Below, one piece after another: positions 26,564 to 34,418 of a stretch of DNA of 45,819 nt. The stretch is taken from the NCBI RefSeq assembly GCF_016786325.1, contig NZ_JADWYU010000108.1:1-45819 (forward strand), given 5' to 3'. Below the pieces are notes generated by a model that had not been told where the DNA came from, did not search any database, and saw only the letters and a program-made list of their open reading frames with translations. Made by a program: the position numbers and the translations under genes. The stretch's first letter is position 1. The number at the start of each line of letters is the position of its first letter. This DNA is from Frankia nepalensis. Its GTDB lineage: Bacteria > Actinomycetota > Actinomycetes > Frankiales > Frankiaceae.

Positions 26564-26623
26564 CTGTCCGGGGCAGGCCTGGATACGGTGGGAAACCCTG
26601 GCGGCGAGGAGGCAGCGAGTCTC

Positions 26624-27964
26624 ATGGGGACGAACAGCACGGCGTACGACGACGACCGCAGGCATGTTTTCCACTCGTGGTCGGCGCAGGCGACGCTCGC
26701 CCCGCTGGTGGTCAACCGGGCTGAGGGCAGCCACTTCTGGGACTCCAGCGGCAAGCGCTACCTGGATTTCTCCTCGCAGCTGGTGAACGCCAACATCGGT
26801 CACCAGCACCCCCGGGTCGTCGAGGCGATCATCGAGCAGGCCCGCAAGCTCACCACGATCGCCCCGTTCCATGCCAACGAGACCCGCTCGGAGGCGGCCC
26901 GGCTCATCGCGGCGCACGCGCCCGGTGATCTGGACATGGTGTTCTTCACGAACGGCGGCGCCGAGGCGACCGAGAACGCGATCCGCATGGCCCGGCTCAC
27001 CACCGGCCGACACAAGATCCTCACGACCTACCGCTCGTATCATGGCGCCACCGGCGGGTCGATCGTCCTGACCGGCGAGCCGCGCCGTTGGCCGAGCGAG
27101 CCCGGCATTGCCGGCGTCGTGCACTTCCACGGTCCCTACCCGTACCGGTCGGCGTTCTACGCGGACAGCGTCGAGCAGGAGGGCGAGCGGGCGCTCGCGC
27201 ACCTCGCCGACACGATCATGCTGGAAGGCCCGTCAACGATCGCGGCTGTGCTGCTGGAGACCGTCGTCGGCACCAACGGAATCCTTGTGCCGCCGGACGG
27301 CTACCTCGCGGGCGTGCGCGAACTGTGCGACCAGCACGGCATCCTGCTGATCCTCGACGAGGTGATGGCCGGCTTCGGCCGCTGCGGCGAGTGGTTCGCC
27401 GCCGACCACTGGGGCGTCGTCCCCGACCTGATCTGCTTCGCCAAGGGCGTCAACTCGGGCTACGTCCCGCTGGGCGGCGTCATCCTGAGCCCGCAGGTCG
27501 CCGAGACCTTCGCGACCCGTCCCTACCCCGGCGGCCTGACCTACTCCGGCCATCCGCTGGCCTGCGCGGCCGCGGTCGGCTCGATCCGGGCGTTCGAGGA
27601 GGAGGGCATCGTCGAGCACGCCCGGATGCTCGGAACGGACATCATCGGACCCGAACTGGCGAAGCTCGCCGCGAACCACCCGAGCGTCGGGGAGGTCCGC
27701 GGCCTGGGTGTCTTCTGGGCGATCGAGCTGGTCCGCGACCGCGAGACCCGCGCGCCGCTGGTGCCGTTCAACGCCGCGGGCCCCGACGCCGCCCCCATGG
27801 CCGCCATCGCCGCCGCCTGCAAGGAGCGGGGCCTGTGGCCGTTCACCCACTTCAACCGGGTGCACGTCGTCCCGCCGTGCACGATCACCGCCGACGACCT
27901 GCGTGAGGGCCTGGCCATCCTCGACGAGGCCCTGACGGTCGCCGACTCGTTCACGACCGCCTGA
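26624..27964 (+). CDS. Class III PLP aminotransferase (probable beta-alanine:pyruvate type)
   Basis: Fold-type I aminotransferase, 446 aa. ATG 26624 (MGTNSTAYDDD) has GAGGAGG upstream and is preferred to GTG 26588. Motifs: SSGKRYLDFSSQLVNANIGH, FFTNGGAEATENAIRMAR, YRSYHGATGGS, LILDEVMAGFGRCGEWF and the PLP lysine near residue 274 in ICFAKGVNSGYVPLGG. The family moves omega-amino groups. With the surrounding genes, the likely reaction is beta-alanine plus pyruvate or 2-oxoglutarate to malonate semialdehyde, feeding MmsA. Some relatives are taurine:pyruvate aminotransferases, so taurine cannot be excluded. The last codons and stop lie inside a 27-bp duplication. Confidence 0.9.
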   Translation: MGTNSTAYDDDRRHVFHSWSAQATLAPLVVNRAEGSHFWDSSGKRYLDFSSQLVNANIGHQHPRVVEAIIEQARKLTTIAPFHANETRSEAARLIAAHAPGDLDMVFFTNGGAEATENAIRMARLTTGRHKILTTYRSYHGATGGSIVLTGEPRRWPSEPGIAGVVHFHGPYPYRSAFYADSVEQEGERALAHLADTIMLEGPSTIAAVLLETVVGTNGILVPPDGYLAGVRELCDQHGILLILDEVMAGFGRCGEWFAADHWGVVPDLICFAKGVNSGYVPLGGVILSPQVAETFATRPYPGGLTYSGHPLACAAAVGSIRAFEEEGIVEHARMLGTDIIGPELAKLAANHPSVGEVRGLGVFWAIELVRDRETRAPLVPFNAAGPDAAPMAAIAAACKERGLWPFTHFNRVHVVPPCTITADDLREGLAILDEALTVADSFTTA

Positions 27965-27994
27965 ACCGCCGACTCGTTCACGATTGCCTGAACC
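27941..27994. repeat. 27-bp tandem duplication spanning the aminotransferase stop codon
   Basis: GCCGACTCGTTCACGACCGC... at 27941-27967 is repeated at 27968-27994 with two mismatches (CC to TT). The first copy encodes the C-terminal ADSFTTA and stop; the second lies just beyond it. Confidence 0.85.
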
Positions 27995-28410
27995 GTGGCC
28001 ACCGCGGCGCCCACCGGCTCGTTCGGCTGGGGGGCGCCGCAGCGCGGAGCGTGCCCGCTTCCTCGGTCGCTTCCAGCTCGATCTCCAGCCGCCCGGCGCG
28101 CTCCGTGCGCGCTCGGTCCTCGGCCTCCCCGCGCTGACCAGTCCGCTGGCAGACGTCGACGCGGCCGCCGCGTTCGTCCGGCCGCGTCGACGGGACAAGT
28201 CCCGCGCAGGCGATCAGATCAGGGTTGTTGAACCGCGCGTGGTTCCTCGAGGCCGCATGCGACAACCGCGCTTGCGAAGTGCCCTCTCGATCGGGTGGAC
28301 GGAAGCATGGAGAACTCCCATCCTCTCAGCTCGGAGGGCATTTTCGCGTTCAAACCAGGCGCCAGCAAGGCATATGCGACGGCGCATTCCGGCCAGGGGT
28401 GCACGGGTCC
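27995..28410. other. Gene-free region at start of accessory island
   Basis: About 415 bp. Short open frames exist on both strands but none has a ribosome site plus coding-like composition. GC content falls toward the right, where the island with small secreted proteins begins. Confidence 0.4.
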
Positions 28411-28764
28411 TTAGTGCTCCAGTATTCCGGAGGAGTGTGGTGTAATACTCCAGAAATCCGGAGGATTGTAGTGGCCGTAGTAGCCGTCGGCGTAGCCGTC
28501 ATAATACTGGTCATCGCACCCGTGTGCCCCCGCCGAGGGTTCGTAGGGGATATCCCAAAACACTGCCCAAACAGCGTCGGAATAGCCCCAGTCGTAGCAC
28601 GCCCTGTTCTGCGGCACCGGGCTGAGCTGTGTGGCGGCGGGCGCTGTTGGCGCGGCGGTCGCGGCGGTCGCGGCGGTCGCGGCGGCTGGTACTCCGACAC
28701 CCGCGGTGGCCAGAATGGCCGACGCCGCGGCCGCCAGCACGCGATGCTTGGCCGTGGTAGCCAT
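28411..28764 (-). CDS. Small secreted tyrosine-rich protein A
   Basis: 117 aa, not recognised as a known family. ATG 28764 has GGGAG 6 bases upstream. It starts with a typical Sec signal peptide (MATTAKHRVLAAAASAILA, cleavage probably near AAA/ATA around residue 30), followed by an Ala/Thr run caused by a triplicated 9-bp DNA unit. The mature part has two cysteines (RACYDWGY and HGCDDQYYDGYADGYYG), probably one disulfide, and is rich in Tyr, Trp and Asp. A paralogue lies 337 bp upstream on the same strand. Compared with that copy, this one has lost the stop after PDF and runs on for 15 residues. Confidence 0.72.
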   Translation of the reverse strand: MATTAKHRVLAAAASAILATAGVGVPAAATAATAATAAPTAPAATQLSPVPQNRACYDWGYSDAVWAVFWDIPYEPSAGAHGCDDQYYDGYADGYYGHYNPPDFWSITPHSSGILEH

Positions 28765-28906
28765 GAGCTGCTCCCATCCTCTGGTATTAGGAACTCATTC
28801 ATGAAGCAGCCAGGTGCTGGCTGCCGCAGCCGCCGCGGCCCACGGTGGCAGGCGGCTTCCTGGTTCCGGCTGTCGGCTCGAAAAACTCGGCAGGGAGGGG
28901 TTACGG
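28681..28906. repeat. 226-bp direct repeat, copy 1
   Basis: Contains the signal-peptide coding region and about 140 bp of 5' leader of small protein A. It matches 29311-29536 over its full length with only about two differences seen by eye. The leader includes a hairpin (GCAGCCAG/CTGGCTGC, 28806-28824) present in both copies. The identity ends sharply after GGGGTTACGG. Confidence 0.9.
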
Positions 28907-28917
28907 CTGGTGTCGGA

Positions 28918-28950
28918 GAGCCGTGTGTGGGAGAACCACATGCACGGAGC
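28918..28950 (+). ncRNA. Group II intron domain V-like hairpin (possible intron remnant)
   Basis: A 33-nt stem-loop starts with GAGCCGTG and ends with CACGGAGC, with an upper TGTGG/CCACA helix, a GAGAA loop and a two-base bulge (TG) on the 3' side. This matches the layout of bacterial group II intron domain V: AGC triad at the 5' base, 2-nt bulge, short capped upper stem. The triad would face A-G and G-A instead of A-U and G-U pairs, so it is degenerate or a look-alike. No maturase gene is present. It lies directly at the end of repeat copy 1. Confidence 0.35.
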
Positions 28951-29100
28951 GGAAGGGCCGCTGGCGAAGCCAGACCTCGTGGCAGCACAGCGCACACGCG
29001 CTGCCGGGCGGCGACAGTGTCCGACGGAAGCCCGTCGACCCCGTCCCGGCCACAGGCCCTGACCAGCCAGCGGCCTACCTTGCCAAGGGCGCGCGAGTCC

Positions 29101-29394
29101 TTAGAAATCCGGAAGATGTGGTGCCACGCCGTAGTAGCCGTCGGCGTAACCGTCGTAATACTGGTCATCGCACCAGCCCGGCCAGGGGTCGTAGGGGTCA
29201 TCGAACCACGAAGCCCACTGGCCCTCCTCATAGCCCCAGACGTAGCACTCCCTCGACTGCGGCACCGGGCTGATCTGGGTGGTGGCGTGCGCTGTTGGCG
29301 CGGCGATCGCGGCGGCTGGTACTCCGACGCCAGCGGTGGCCAGAATGGCCGACGCCGCGGCCGCCAGCACGCGATGCTTGGCCGTGGTAGCCAT
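29101..29394 (-). CDS. Small secreted tyrosine-rich protein B
   Basis: 97 aa, paralogue of protein A. ATG 29394 and its ribosome site lie in the shared 226-bp repeat. The signal peptide is nearly identical (cleavage around AAA/APTAHA), then a mature peptide of about 60 residues: SRECYVWGYEEGQWASWF, DDPYDPWPGW and CDDQYYDGYADGYYG, ending in LPDF. Two cysteines are conserved with protein A, and the CDDQYYDGYADGYYG block is identical, while the segment between them has diverged strongly. I do not recognise the family. Conserved ends with a variable centre suggest an extracellular peptide or envelope-associated protein under diversifying change. Confidence 0.72.
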   Translation of the reverse strand: MATTAKHRVLAAAASAILATAGVGVPAAAIAAPTAHATTQISPVPQSRECYVWGYEEGQWASWFDDPYDPWPGWCDDQYYDGYADGYYGVAPHLPDF

Positions 29395-29536
29395 GAGCTG
29401 CTCCCATCCTCTGGTATTAGGAACTCATTCATGAAGCAGCCAGGTGCTGGCTGCCGCAGCCGCCGCGGCCCACGGTGGCAGGCGGCTTCCTGGTTCCGGC
29501 TGTCGGCTCGAAAAACTCGGCAGGGAGGGGTTACGG
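29311..29536. repeat. 226-bp direct repeat, copy 2
   Basis: Second copy of the repeat at 28681-28906, covering the signal-peptide codons and 5' leader of small protein B. Near identity over leader as well as coding DNA points to recent duplication or gene conversion, and suggests that the leader matters for expression. Confidence 0.9.
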
Positions 29537-29881
29537 CCCCTGGGGGCAACGGTCGCAGTTCAGGCTACCCGGGGGGTGGACCGCTAACCGGGAAGGAGCA
29601 CCCTTTCGGGGCGTTCAACCTGGGCCTGCCGGAGTTGGTCCGGCAGAGCAAGAGATGTCCACCGACTGGATATTCGCCGGGCCAGAATCGCTGCCCGCGA
29701 GTTGCGTACTGTCCGTCCAGGAGCCGGGCAGGGCGGCTGCCCGTGACCCGGCCGACTTCGGTGTCGACGGACCGCTGGTCGCGCGGCGGGATGTGATGAT
29801 CGGCTGTGGTTTCGGTAACGGAGTGGTCGACAACGGTCCGCGGGTAGGCGACCGTATGACGTGTGGGTCGACTTGTCCGCG
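29537..29881. other. Gene-free spacer after repeat copy 2
   Basis: About 345 bp containing C/G runs (CCCCTGGGGG at its start, CCCGGGGGGTGG near 29570) and no gene that can be supported. It would contain the promoter for small protein B. Confidence 0.35.
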
Positions 29882-30058
29882 ATGCGGGGCGATACCGTGA
29901 CTGAACCGCCGGTGGAGTTGGTGCGGACGTGGGTGGAGCTTCGTGCCGCCGCGAGGCTTGTGGCCGGAACGGAGCACGGCGACCTGGTCTCGGCGGTCGT
30001 GGTCGGCTTGAAGTCGGGGATCCCGGCTGCGGCTGGATATGTGCACGTTCGTCCCTAG
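29882..30058 (+). CDS. Small hypothetical protein
   Basis: 58 aa from ATG 29882 (GTG 29897 or GTG 29861 are alternatives). Codon third positions are mostly G or C and the text looks protein-like (EPPVELVRTWVELRAAARLV, then GDLVSAVVVGLKSG), ending at TAG 30058. No signal peptide, membrane helix or known domain. It is convergent with the ADP-ribosylglycohydrolase gene. Coding status rests on composition only. Confidence 0.35.
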   Translation: MRGDTVTEPPVELVRTWVELRAAARLVAGTEHGDLVSAVVVGLKSGIPAAAGYVHVRP

Positions 30059-30191
30059 GCGGGAGTGAGACCTCGGGATGACTGAGCCTGGATGAACCGA
30101 TCTGATTCTTGGGCCGTTTCGGCGGATCTGTAAATTTTGGTTACCGACAGGAGGGCGACCGCGCAAGGGCGACCTACCGCCAGCGGCTTGT

Positions 30192-31649
30192 CTAGGTCAG
30201 CAGTCGCGCCAGGCGTTTGAGGGCGGCTTGGAAGCCGCTGTTGGAATGGGCGGTCGGGAGCGCTTCGAGAACGGTCGCCAGGGCTTCGTCGTGCGGTACG
30301 CCGCGAAGCATCGCGTAGGCGACGGCGACCGACGGGGTCCGGGAGTGTGCCGCGACGCAGTGCAGGAGCACGGTCTTGCCTTCGTCGCGCAGTTGGGCGA
30401 CCAGACGCGCGGCATCGGTGAGGATGAAGTCGAGGTTCGGGTTCATGGCGGGGTCGGGCTCGTCGAGCAGCCGGAAGGCGACGTGCTCGACGCGCGCGGG
30501 CACCTGCGCGCGCCCGGTGAGGCAGAGACTTACTACCGCGTCGATCTCGTTGGGCAGCGTGTCGAGCGTGGGCGCCCCGGCCAGGTACACGCCCTCGTCG
30601 TGCGGGTGGGGCACGAGCGGCGGATCGCCATACTGCAGCGGGATGTAGTCGATGTGGTCGGCCAGCGGCCATCCGTTCGTACCAGGACCGTTGTTGACGG
30701 TCAGGTAGGCGAGGTGGACGAGATCTTGTCCGCTCCTGCCCGGATAGCCGTGCACGGTTCGGCGCCACTCGGCGGGAACCGCGGACTCACCCCACCGGGC
30801 GCCCAACAGCGCGCCCGCGATGGCGGCGACGGTGTCGGTGTCGTGCCCGATCGAGATCGCGGTCCGGAGCGAGTCGGCGAGGTGGCGGCAGCCGAACCCG
30901 TCCTTCGGGACGGGGGTGTGGACGATGGCTGACCACGCGGCCTGCAGGGCGGCCACGGCCCAGCCGTTCGGCCGGAACCGGCCGGGATCGGACCGCTCGG
31001 CCGCGGCGAGCGCGTCCGCCCAGTAGGCCCAGGCATCGACGTCCAGATAGGAGAGCCCGGCGTGGGCGTCGAACTCGGCCTCCAGAACGGCGTGGCGGAT
31101 CGCGAGGCACCACAGCGCGCAGGCCTCCCGGGCCCGCGGGTCGTAGTGGGTCAGCGCGCTGACCGTCATCGCCGCCTCGACCAGCGCCGCTGGGTCGTCC
31201 AGATGGGCGAGCGCCACGGGCGCGGTTCGGGTCAACGCCCCGTTGCCGGCGGCGCGGCCGGTCCGGATGTACAGGTCGCGCGCGATCGCCGTCATCACCG
31301 CCGCGGTCGGCTCCGTTCCCGCCGCGCTGATCACCCGCCAGGTCTGTTGGCCGATGCCCAGCGGATGCGACTCGTACCACTCCCGGAGCCCGGTCGCGAT
31401 CGCGTCGAGCGCCGCGCCGGTACGCAGGTCCGCGCCCGTCGCGGCGACGTCCGCGACGCACCAGGTCATCGCTGTGTCATCGGTCCACTCCCCGGGTGCC
31501 CCACGTGTGAGGCCGCCACCCACCATGCGAGGTCCCTCAGGCCCGAGTCGGACCAGATCGAACTCATAGGGAGCGCCGAGCGCGTCGCCGACCGCCGCGC
31601 CCAGAAGCACGCCGCAGGCACGGTCGATCTGGGCGACGTCGAGCTTCAT
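30192..31649 (-). CDS. ADP-ribosylglycohydrolase fused to dual-specificity phosphatase
   Basis: 485-aa two-domain enzyme from ATG 31649. Residues 1-310 are a DraG/ARH-type ADP-ribosylglycohydrolase with the Mg-binding motifs GAAVGDALGAPYEF, GEWTDDTAMTW and SIGHDTDTVAAIAGALLGA. Residues about 345-485 are a cysteine phosphatase of the dual-specificity type: the P-loop HCVAAHSRTPSVA carries C431 and R437, with an Asp-containing loop (LLDEPDPAMNPNLD) ahead of it as possible general acid. One protein could thus remove both ADP-ribose and phosphate from its targets. Neighbouring genes give no substrate clue. Alternatively the phosphatase domain may act on ADP-ribose phosphates. Confidence 0.9.
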   Translation of the reverse strand: MKLDVAQIDRACGVLLGAAVGDALGAPYEFDLVRLGPEGPRMVGGGLTRGAPGEWTDDTAMTWCVADVAATGADLRTGAALDAIATGLREWYESHPLGIGQQTWRVISAAGTEPTAAVMTAIARDLYIRTGRAAGNGALTRTAPVALAHLDDPAALVEAAMTVSALTHYDPRAREACALWCLAIRHAVLEAEFDAHAGLSYLDVDAWAYWADALAAAERSDPGRFRPNGWAVAALQAAWSAIVHTPVPKDGFGCRHLADSLRTAISIGHDTDTVAAIAGALLGARWGESAVPAEWRRTVHGYPGRSGQDLVHLAYLTVNNGPGTNGWPLADHIDYIPLQYGDPPLVPHPHDEGVYLAGAPTLDTLPNEIDAVVSLCLTGRAQVPARVEHVAFRLLDEPDPAMNPNLDFILTDAARLVAQLRDEGKTVLLHCVAAHSRTPSVAVAYAMLRGVPHDEALATVLEALPTAHSNSGFQAALKRLARLLT

Positions 31650-31798
31650 CGGGCCACCATCCTCCCGGCTGGATCAGGGTCCGATGATCCCATTCCAAGA
31701 GGTCCGTGCCGTGCCCGGCCGTTCGTGCCGTTGCGCCCGCCGTCGGTCTCACCACGGCGCCCGTACCTGACGCATGACCGGGCGCCGTCCACCGGACG

Positions 31799-31844
31799 CG
31801 CGATCGCCCGCCCCGGCGAGGGAGAACCGGGACGGGCGATCGCG
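31799..31844 (-). terminator. Terminator-like hairpin after the MMPL gene
   Basis: CGCGATCGCCCG (31799-31810) and CGGGCGATCGCG (31833-31844) pair perfectly over 12 bp, with further GC pairing inside. It lies about 20 bp beyond the MMPL stop on the minus strand and before the ADP-ribosylglycohydrolase gene. A second, weaker stem (ACGGCGCCC/GGGCGCCGT) lies at 31754-31788. Confidence 0.7.
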
Positions 31845-31862
31845 TTGGGTTGGCCGGGCGGG

Positions 31863-34115
31863 TCAGTGGCGGCCGGCGGACTTGTCGAGGCGGTGCCGCG
31901 GGACGGCCTGGCCGGGGATGGTGGATCCGTTCGAGCCCGCGCTGGCCGCCTGGGGGACGATCTCCCCCAGTTCCTCGACGGTCGGCTCGACGGACAGGCG
32001 GGGCAGGACGCGGTCGAGCGGGCCGGGGAGCCACCAGTTGGCCTTGCCGAACAGGTGCATCAGAGCCGGGACCAGGACGGCGCGGATCAGGAACGCGTCG
32101 ATCAGGATGGCCATCGCGAGACCCAGGCCGAACATCTTCATGATCCGGTCGTCGCCCAGGATGAACGACGCGAACACCAGGGTCATGATCGCGCCAGCGG
32201 CGGCCACCACCCGGCCGGTCTCGGCCTGGCCGAGGGTGACGGCGAGCCGGTTGTCGCGCCGCGCGCTCCACTCCTCGTGCATGCGGCTGACCAGGAACAC
32301 CTCATAGTCCATGGACAGGCCGAACAACACGGCGAACAGGATCACCGGGAAGAACGCCTCGACCGGGCCGCCGCTGATGCCGAACACGCCGCCGAGCCAG
32401 CCCCACTGGAAGACCGACACGATGACGCCGAACGCGGCGCCGAGCGCCAGCAGGTTCATCAGCGACGCGGTCAGTGGGATCAGCAGGCTGCGGAAGACCG
32501 CCACCAGCAGCAGGAACGCCAGGATCACGACGACGCCGATGAACAGCGGCAGCTTGGCCTGGAGGACGCTGGAGAAGTCCTCACCGGTCGCGGTGGAGCC
32601 GCCGATGTAGACCTCGGTTCCCGATTCGCCGACCACGCTCGGCACGACGTCGTCACGCAGGCGCTCGAGCAGCTTCGACGTCTCGGCGTCCTGCGGGCTG
32701 GTGGTCGGGAACAGTGTGATCGTCATCGCGCCACCGGTCGGGCTCGTCCGGGGCGGAAGTACCGACTCGACGCCGGGAGTGTCGGCCAGGCGCTCGGCCA
32801 GGCGCTCGACCGTCGCCGCGTCCCCCGGCGCGTCGGTGCGCGCGGCGATCAGGAACGGGCCATTGAAACCTGGGCCGAAACCGTCGGCCAGCAGGTCGTA
32901 GCCACGCTTGGAGGTCTTCGTCTCGGCGCCGTTGCCCTGGTCGGACGACCCGAGCCGCAGCGAGAGGAACGGCAGCGCGACGACGACGATCAGCGCGGCG
33001 GCGACGACGGCGAGCGTCTTCGGGCGGCGTTCGATGAGCTTCGCCCAGCGCCACCAGAAGCCGCTCGGGTGCTCCGGCTCGGGGCCGTGCTCGGCGATCC
33101 GGCGCCGTTCGCGGCGGCTGAGCACCTTCTGCCCGTAGAACCCGAGCAGCGCGGGCAGCAGCGTGACGGAGGCGGCCATCGTGAAGGCCACTCCGAGGGC
33201 GGCGGCGACCGCGATGCCGTAGAGGAAGCTGACACCGAGAGCGAACATGCCGAGCAGGGCGATGCAGACCGTGATGCCGGCGAACAGCACCGCGCGTCCG
33301 GAGGTGTTGACCGCGCTGATGGCGGCCTCCTCGACGCTCTTGCCCGCGCGCAGGGCGATCCGGTGCCGGTTGACGATGAACAGTGCGTAGTCGATGCCGA
33401 CGCCGAGCCCGACCAGCATGGTCAGCATCGTGCTGATGTCGGAGATGGTCGTGACGTGCGACAGCAGCGGGATGATGCTGGTGGCGATGCCGAGGGCGAC
33501 CAGGGCGGTGATCAGCGGCAGGGTCATCGCGATCAGCGAGCCGAACGCGACGAACAGGATGATCGCGGCGGCGATGACGCCGATGAGCTCGCTGTAGCTC
33601 TGCTCAGGCTGCTCGGCGAACGAGATGACGTTGCCGGTCGCCTCGACCTGGAGGTTCCCCCCGTCGGCCGCGCGCGCCGTGTCGACGATCCGCTTGATGT
33701 CGTCGGCGGTCAGGTCGGCGATCTGGCCCTCGATGGTGATGGTCGCGAACGCGGTGCGGCCGTCGTCGCTGACCTGCGAGCCGCCGTCCGCGCCGTACGG
33801 GCTGGCGACCTCCGCGACGTGCGGGAGCCCGGCCACCGTGGCGAGCATCTCGGTCGCGTCCGTGCGCAGTTCGGGGTCGGTGAGCGTGCCCGACCTGGCG
33901 TGCAGCACGATCGAGGCGCTCTCACCGGAGGCCGCCGGGAACTCCTCGGCCAGCAGGTCGTAGGCGGCCTGGGAGTCGGTGCCCGGCAGCGAGAACGCGT
34001 CCTTGTAGTCGTCGCCGATGGTGCGTGCGGCGAAGCCCAGGCCGATGAAGGCCACCAGCCAGGCGATCAGTACGGTCCGTCGGTGCCGAAAGCACCAGCG
34101 GGCGAGCGCGGCCAA
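31863..34115 (-). CDS. MMPL-family RND transporter
   Basis: Large membrane exporter of the MmpL type, about 750 aa. TTG 34115 is preferred: GAGGGGG lies 4 bases upstream and the protein then begins LAALARWCFRHRRTVLIAW, the usual family start; GTG 34226 and longer forms lack a ribosome site. Twelve helices are arranged as 1+5+1+5 around two extracellular porter loops. The proton-relay Asp-Tyr pairs of helices 4 and 10 are present (GVGIDYALFIVNRHR and LFGLSMDYEVFLVSRMHEEW). Family members export lipids, siderophores or antibiotics. No biosynthetic cluster is attached, although hopanoid genes lie a few kb away on the other strand. Confidence 0.92.
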   Translation of the reverse strand: MAALARWCFRHRRTVLIAWLVAFIGLGFAARTIGDDYKDAFSLPGTDSQAAYDLLAEEFPAASGESASIVLHARSGTLTDPELRTDATEMLATVAGLPHVAEVASPYGADGGSQVSDDGRTAFATITIEGQIADLTADDIKRIVDTARAADGGNLQVEATGNVISFAEQPEQSYSELIGVIAAAIILFVAFGSLIAMTLPLITALVALGIATSIIPLLSHVTTISDISTMLTMLVGLGVGIDYALFIVNRHRIALRAGKSVEEAAISAVNTSGRAVLFAGITVCIALLGMFALGVSFLYGIAVAAALGVAFTMAASVTLLPALLGFYGQKVLSRRERRRIAEHGPEPEHPSGFWWRWAKLIERRPKTLAVVAAALIVVVALPFLSLRLGSSDQGNGAETKTSKRGYDLLADGFGPGFNGPFLIAARTDAPGDAATVERLAERLADTPGVESVLPPRTSPTGGAMTITLFPTTSPQDAETSKLLERLRDDVVPSVVGESGTEVYIGGSTATGEDFSSVLQAKLPLFIGVVVILAFLLLVAVFRSLLIPLTASLMNLLALGAAFGVIVSVFQWGWLGGVFGISGGPVEAFFPVILFAVLFGLSMDYEVFLVSRMHEEWSARRDNRLAVTLGQAETGRVVAAAGAIMTLVFASFILGDDRIMKMFGLGLAMAILIDAFLIRAVLVPALMHLFGKANWWLPGPLDRVLPRLSVEPTVEELGEIVPQAASAGSNGSTIPGQAVPRHRLDKSAGRH

Positions 34116-34418
34116 GGATCCCCCTCGGGTCGACGTCGGTGTCGGTGCCGTCTCCTCGGCACGCCAGGGGCAACGATTCCCGCCGCCGTTCTCGATCCCG
34201 TTTTGACATCTCGTGACAGAAGTCACCCGCGAGGGGGGAAGCTCTCGTCCCGCCCGAACCTCACCCCACCCGAGTGAGGCCACCCGCGGCTCGTTGTCAC
34301 CCGCCCACCGGTCGACGCGGCCCGGCGGTCCGCGCGATCGCGAAGAGGTGCGCCGCCGTTCGCCATGCCCAGCCGCCCCTGCGCCGGAGCGCCAGGCGGC
34401 CGCGCCAGGCTCTTCACA

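Noticed and set aside
27978-28265. Possible small genes between the aminotransferase and the secreted-protein genes
   Set aside because: Overlapping frames on both strands have no ribosome sites, no recognisable motifs and mixed codon composition.
28918-28950. tRNA-like or riboswitch structure
   Set aside because: The fold is a single bulged hairpin without cloverleaf arms or a recognisable ligand-binding core; group II domain V is the closest match.
28225-29796. Plus-strand open frame of about 520 codons across the small-protein island
   Set aside because: It exists only because the 226-bp repeat is read through twice antisense to two signal-peptide genes; its protein contains the same repeat twice and matches nothing.
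31062-34277. Long plus-strand open frame (about 1,070 codons) opposite the MMPL and ADP-ribosylglycohydrolase genes
   Set aside because: Antisense shadow: repetitive Gln/Asp/Arg/His-rich translation, no motif, no ribosome site, while the minus strand encodes clear families.
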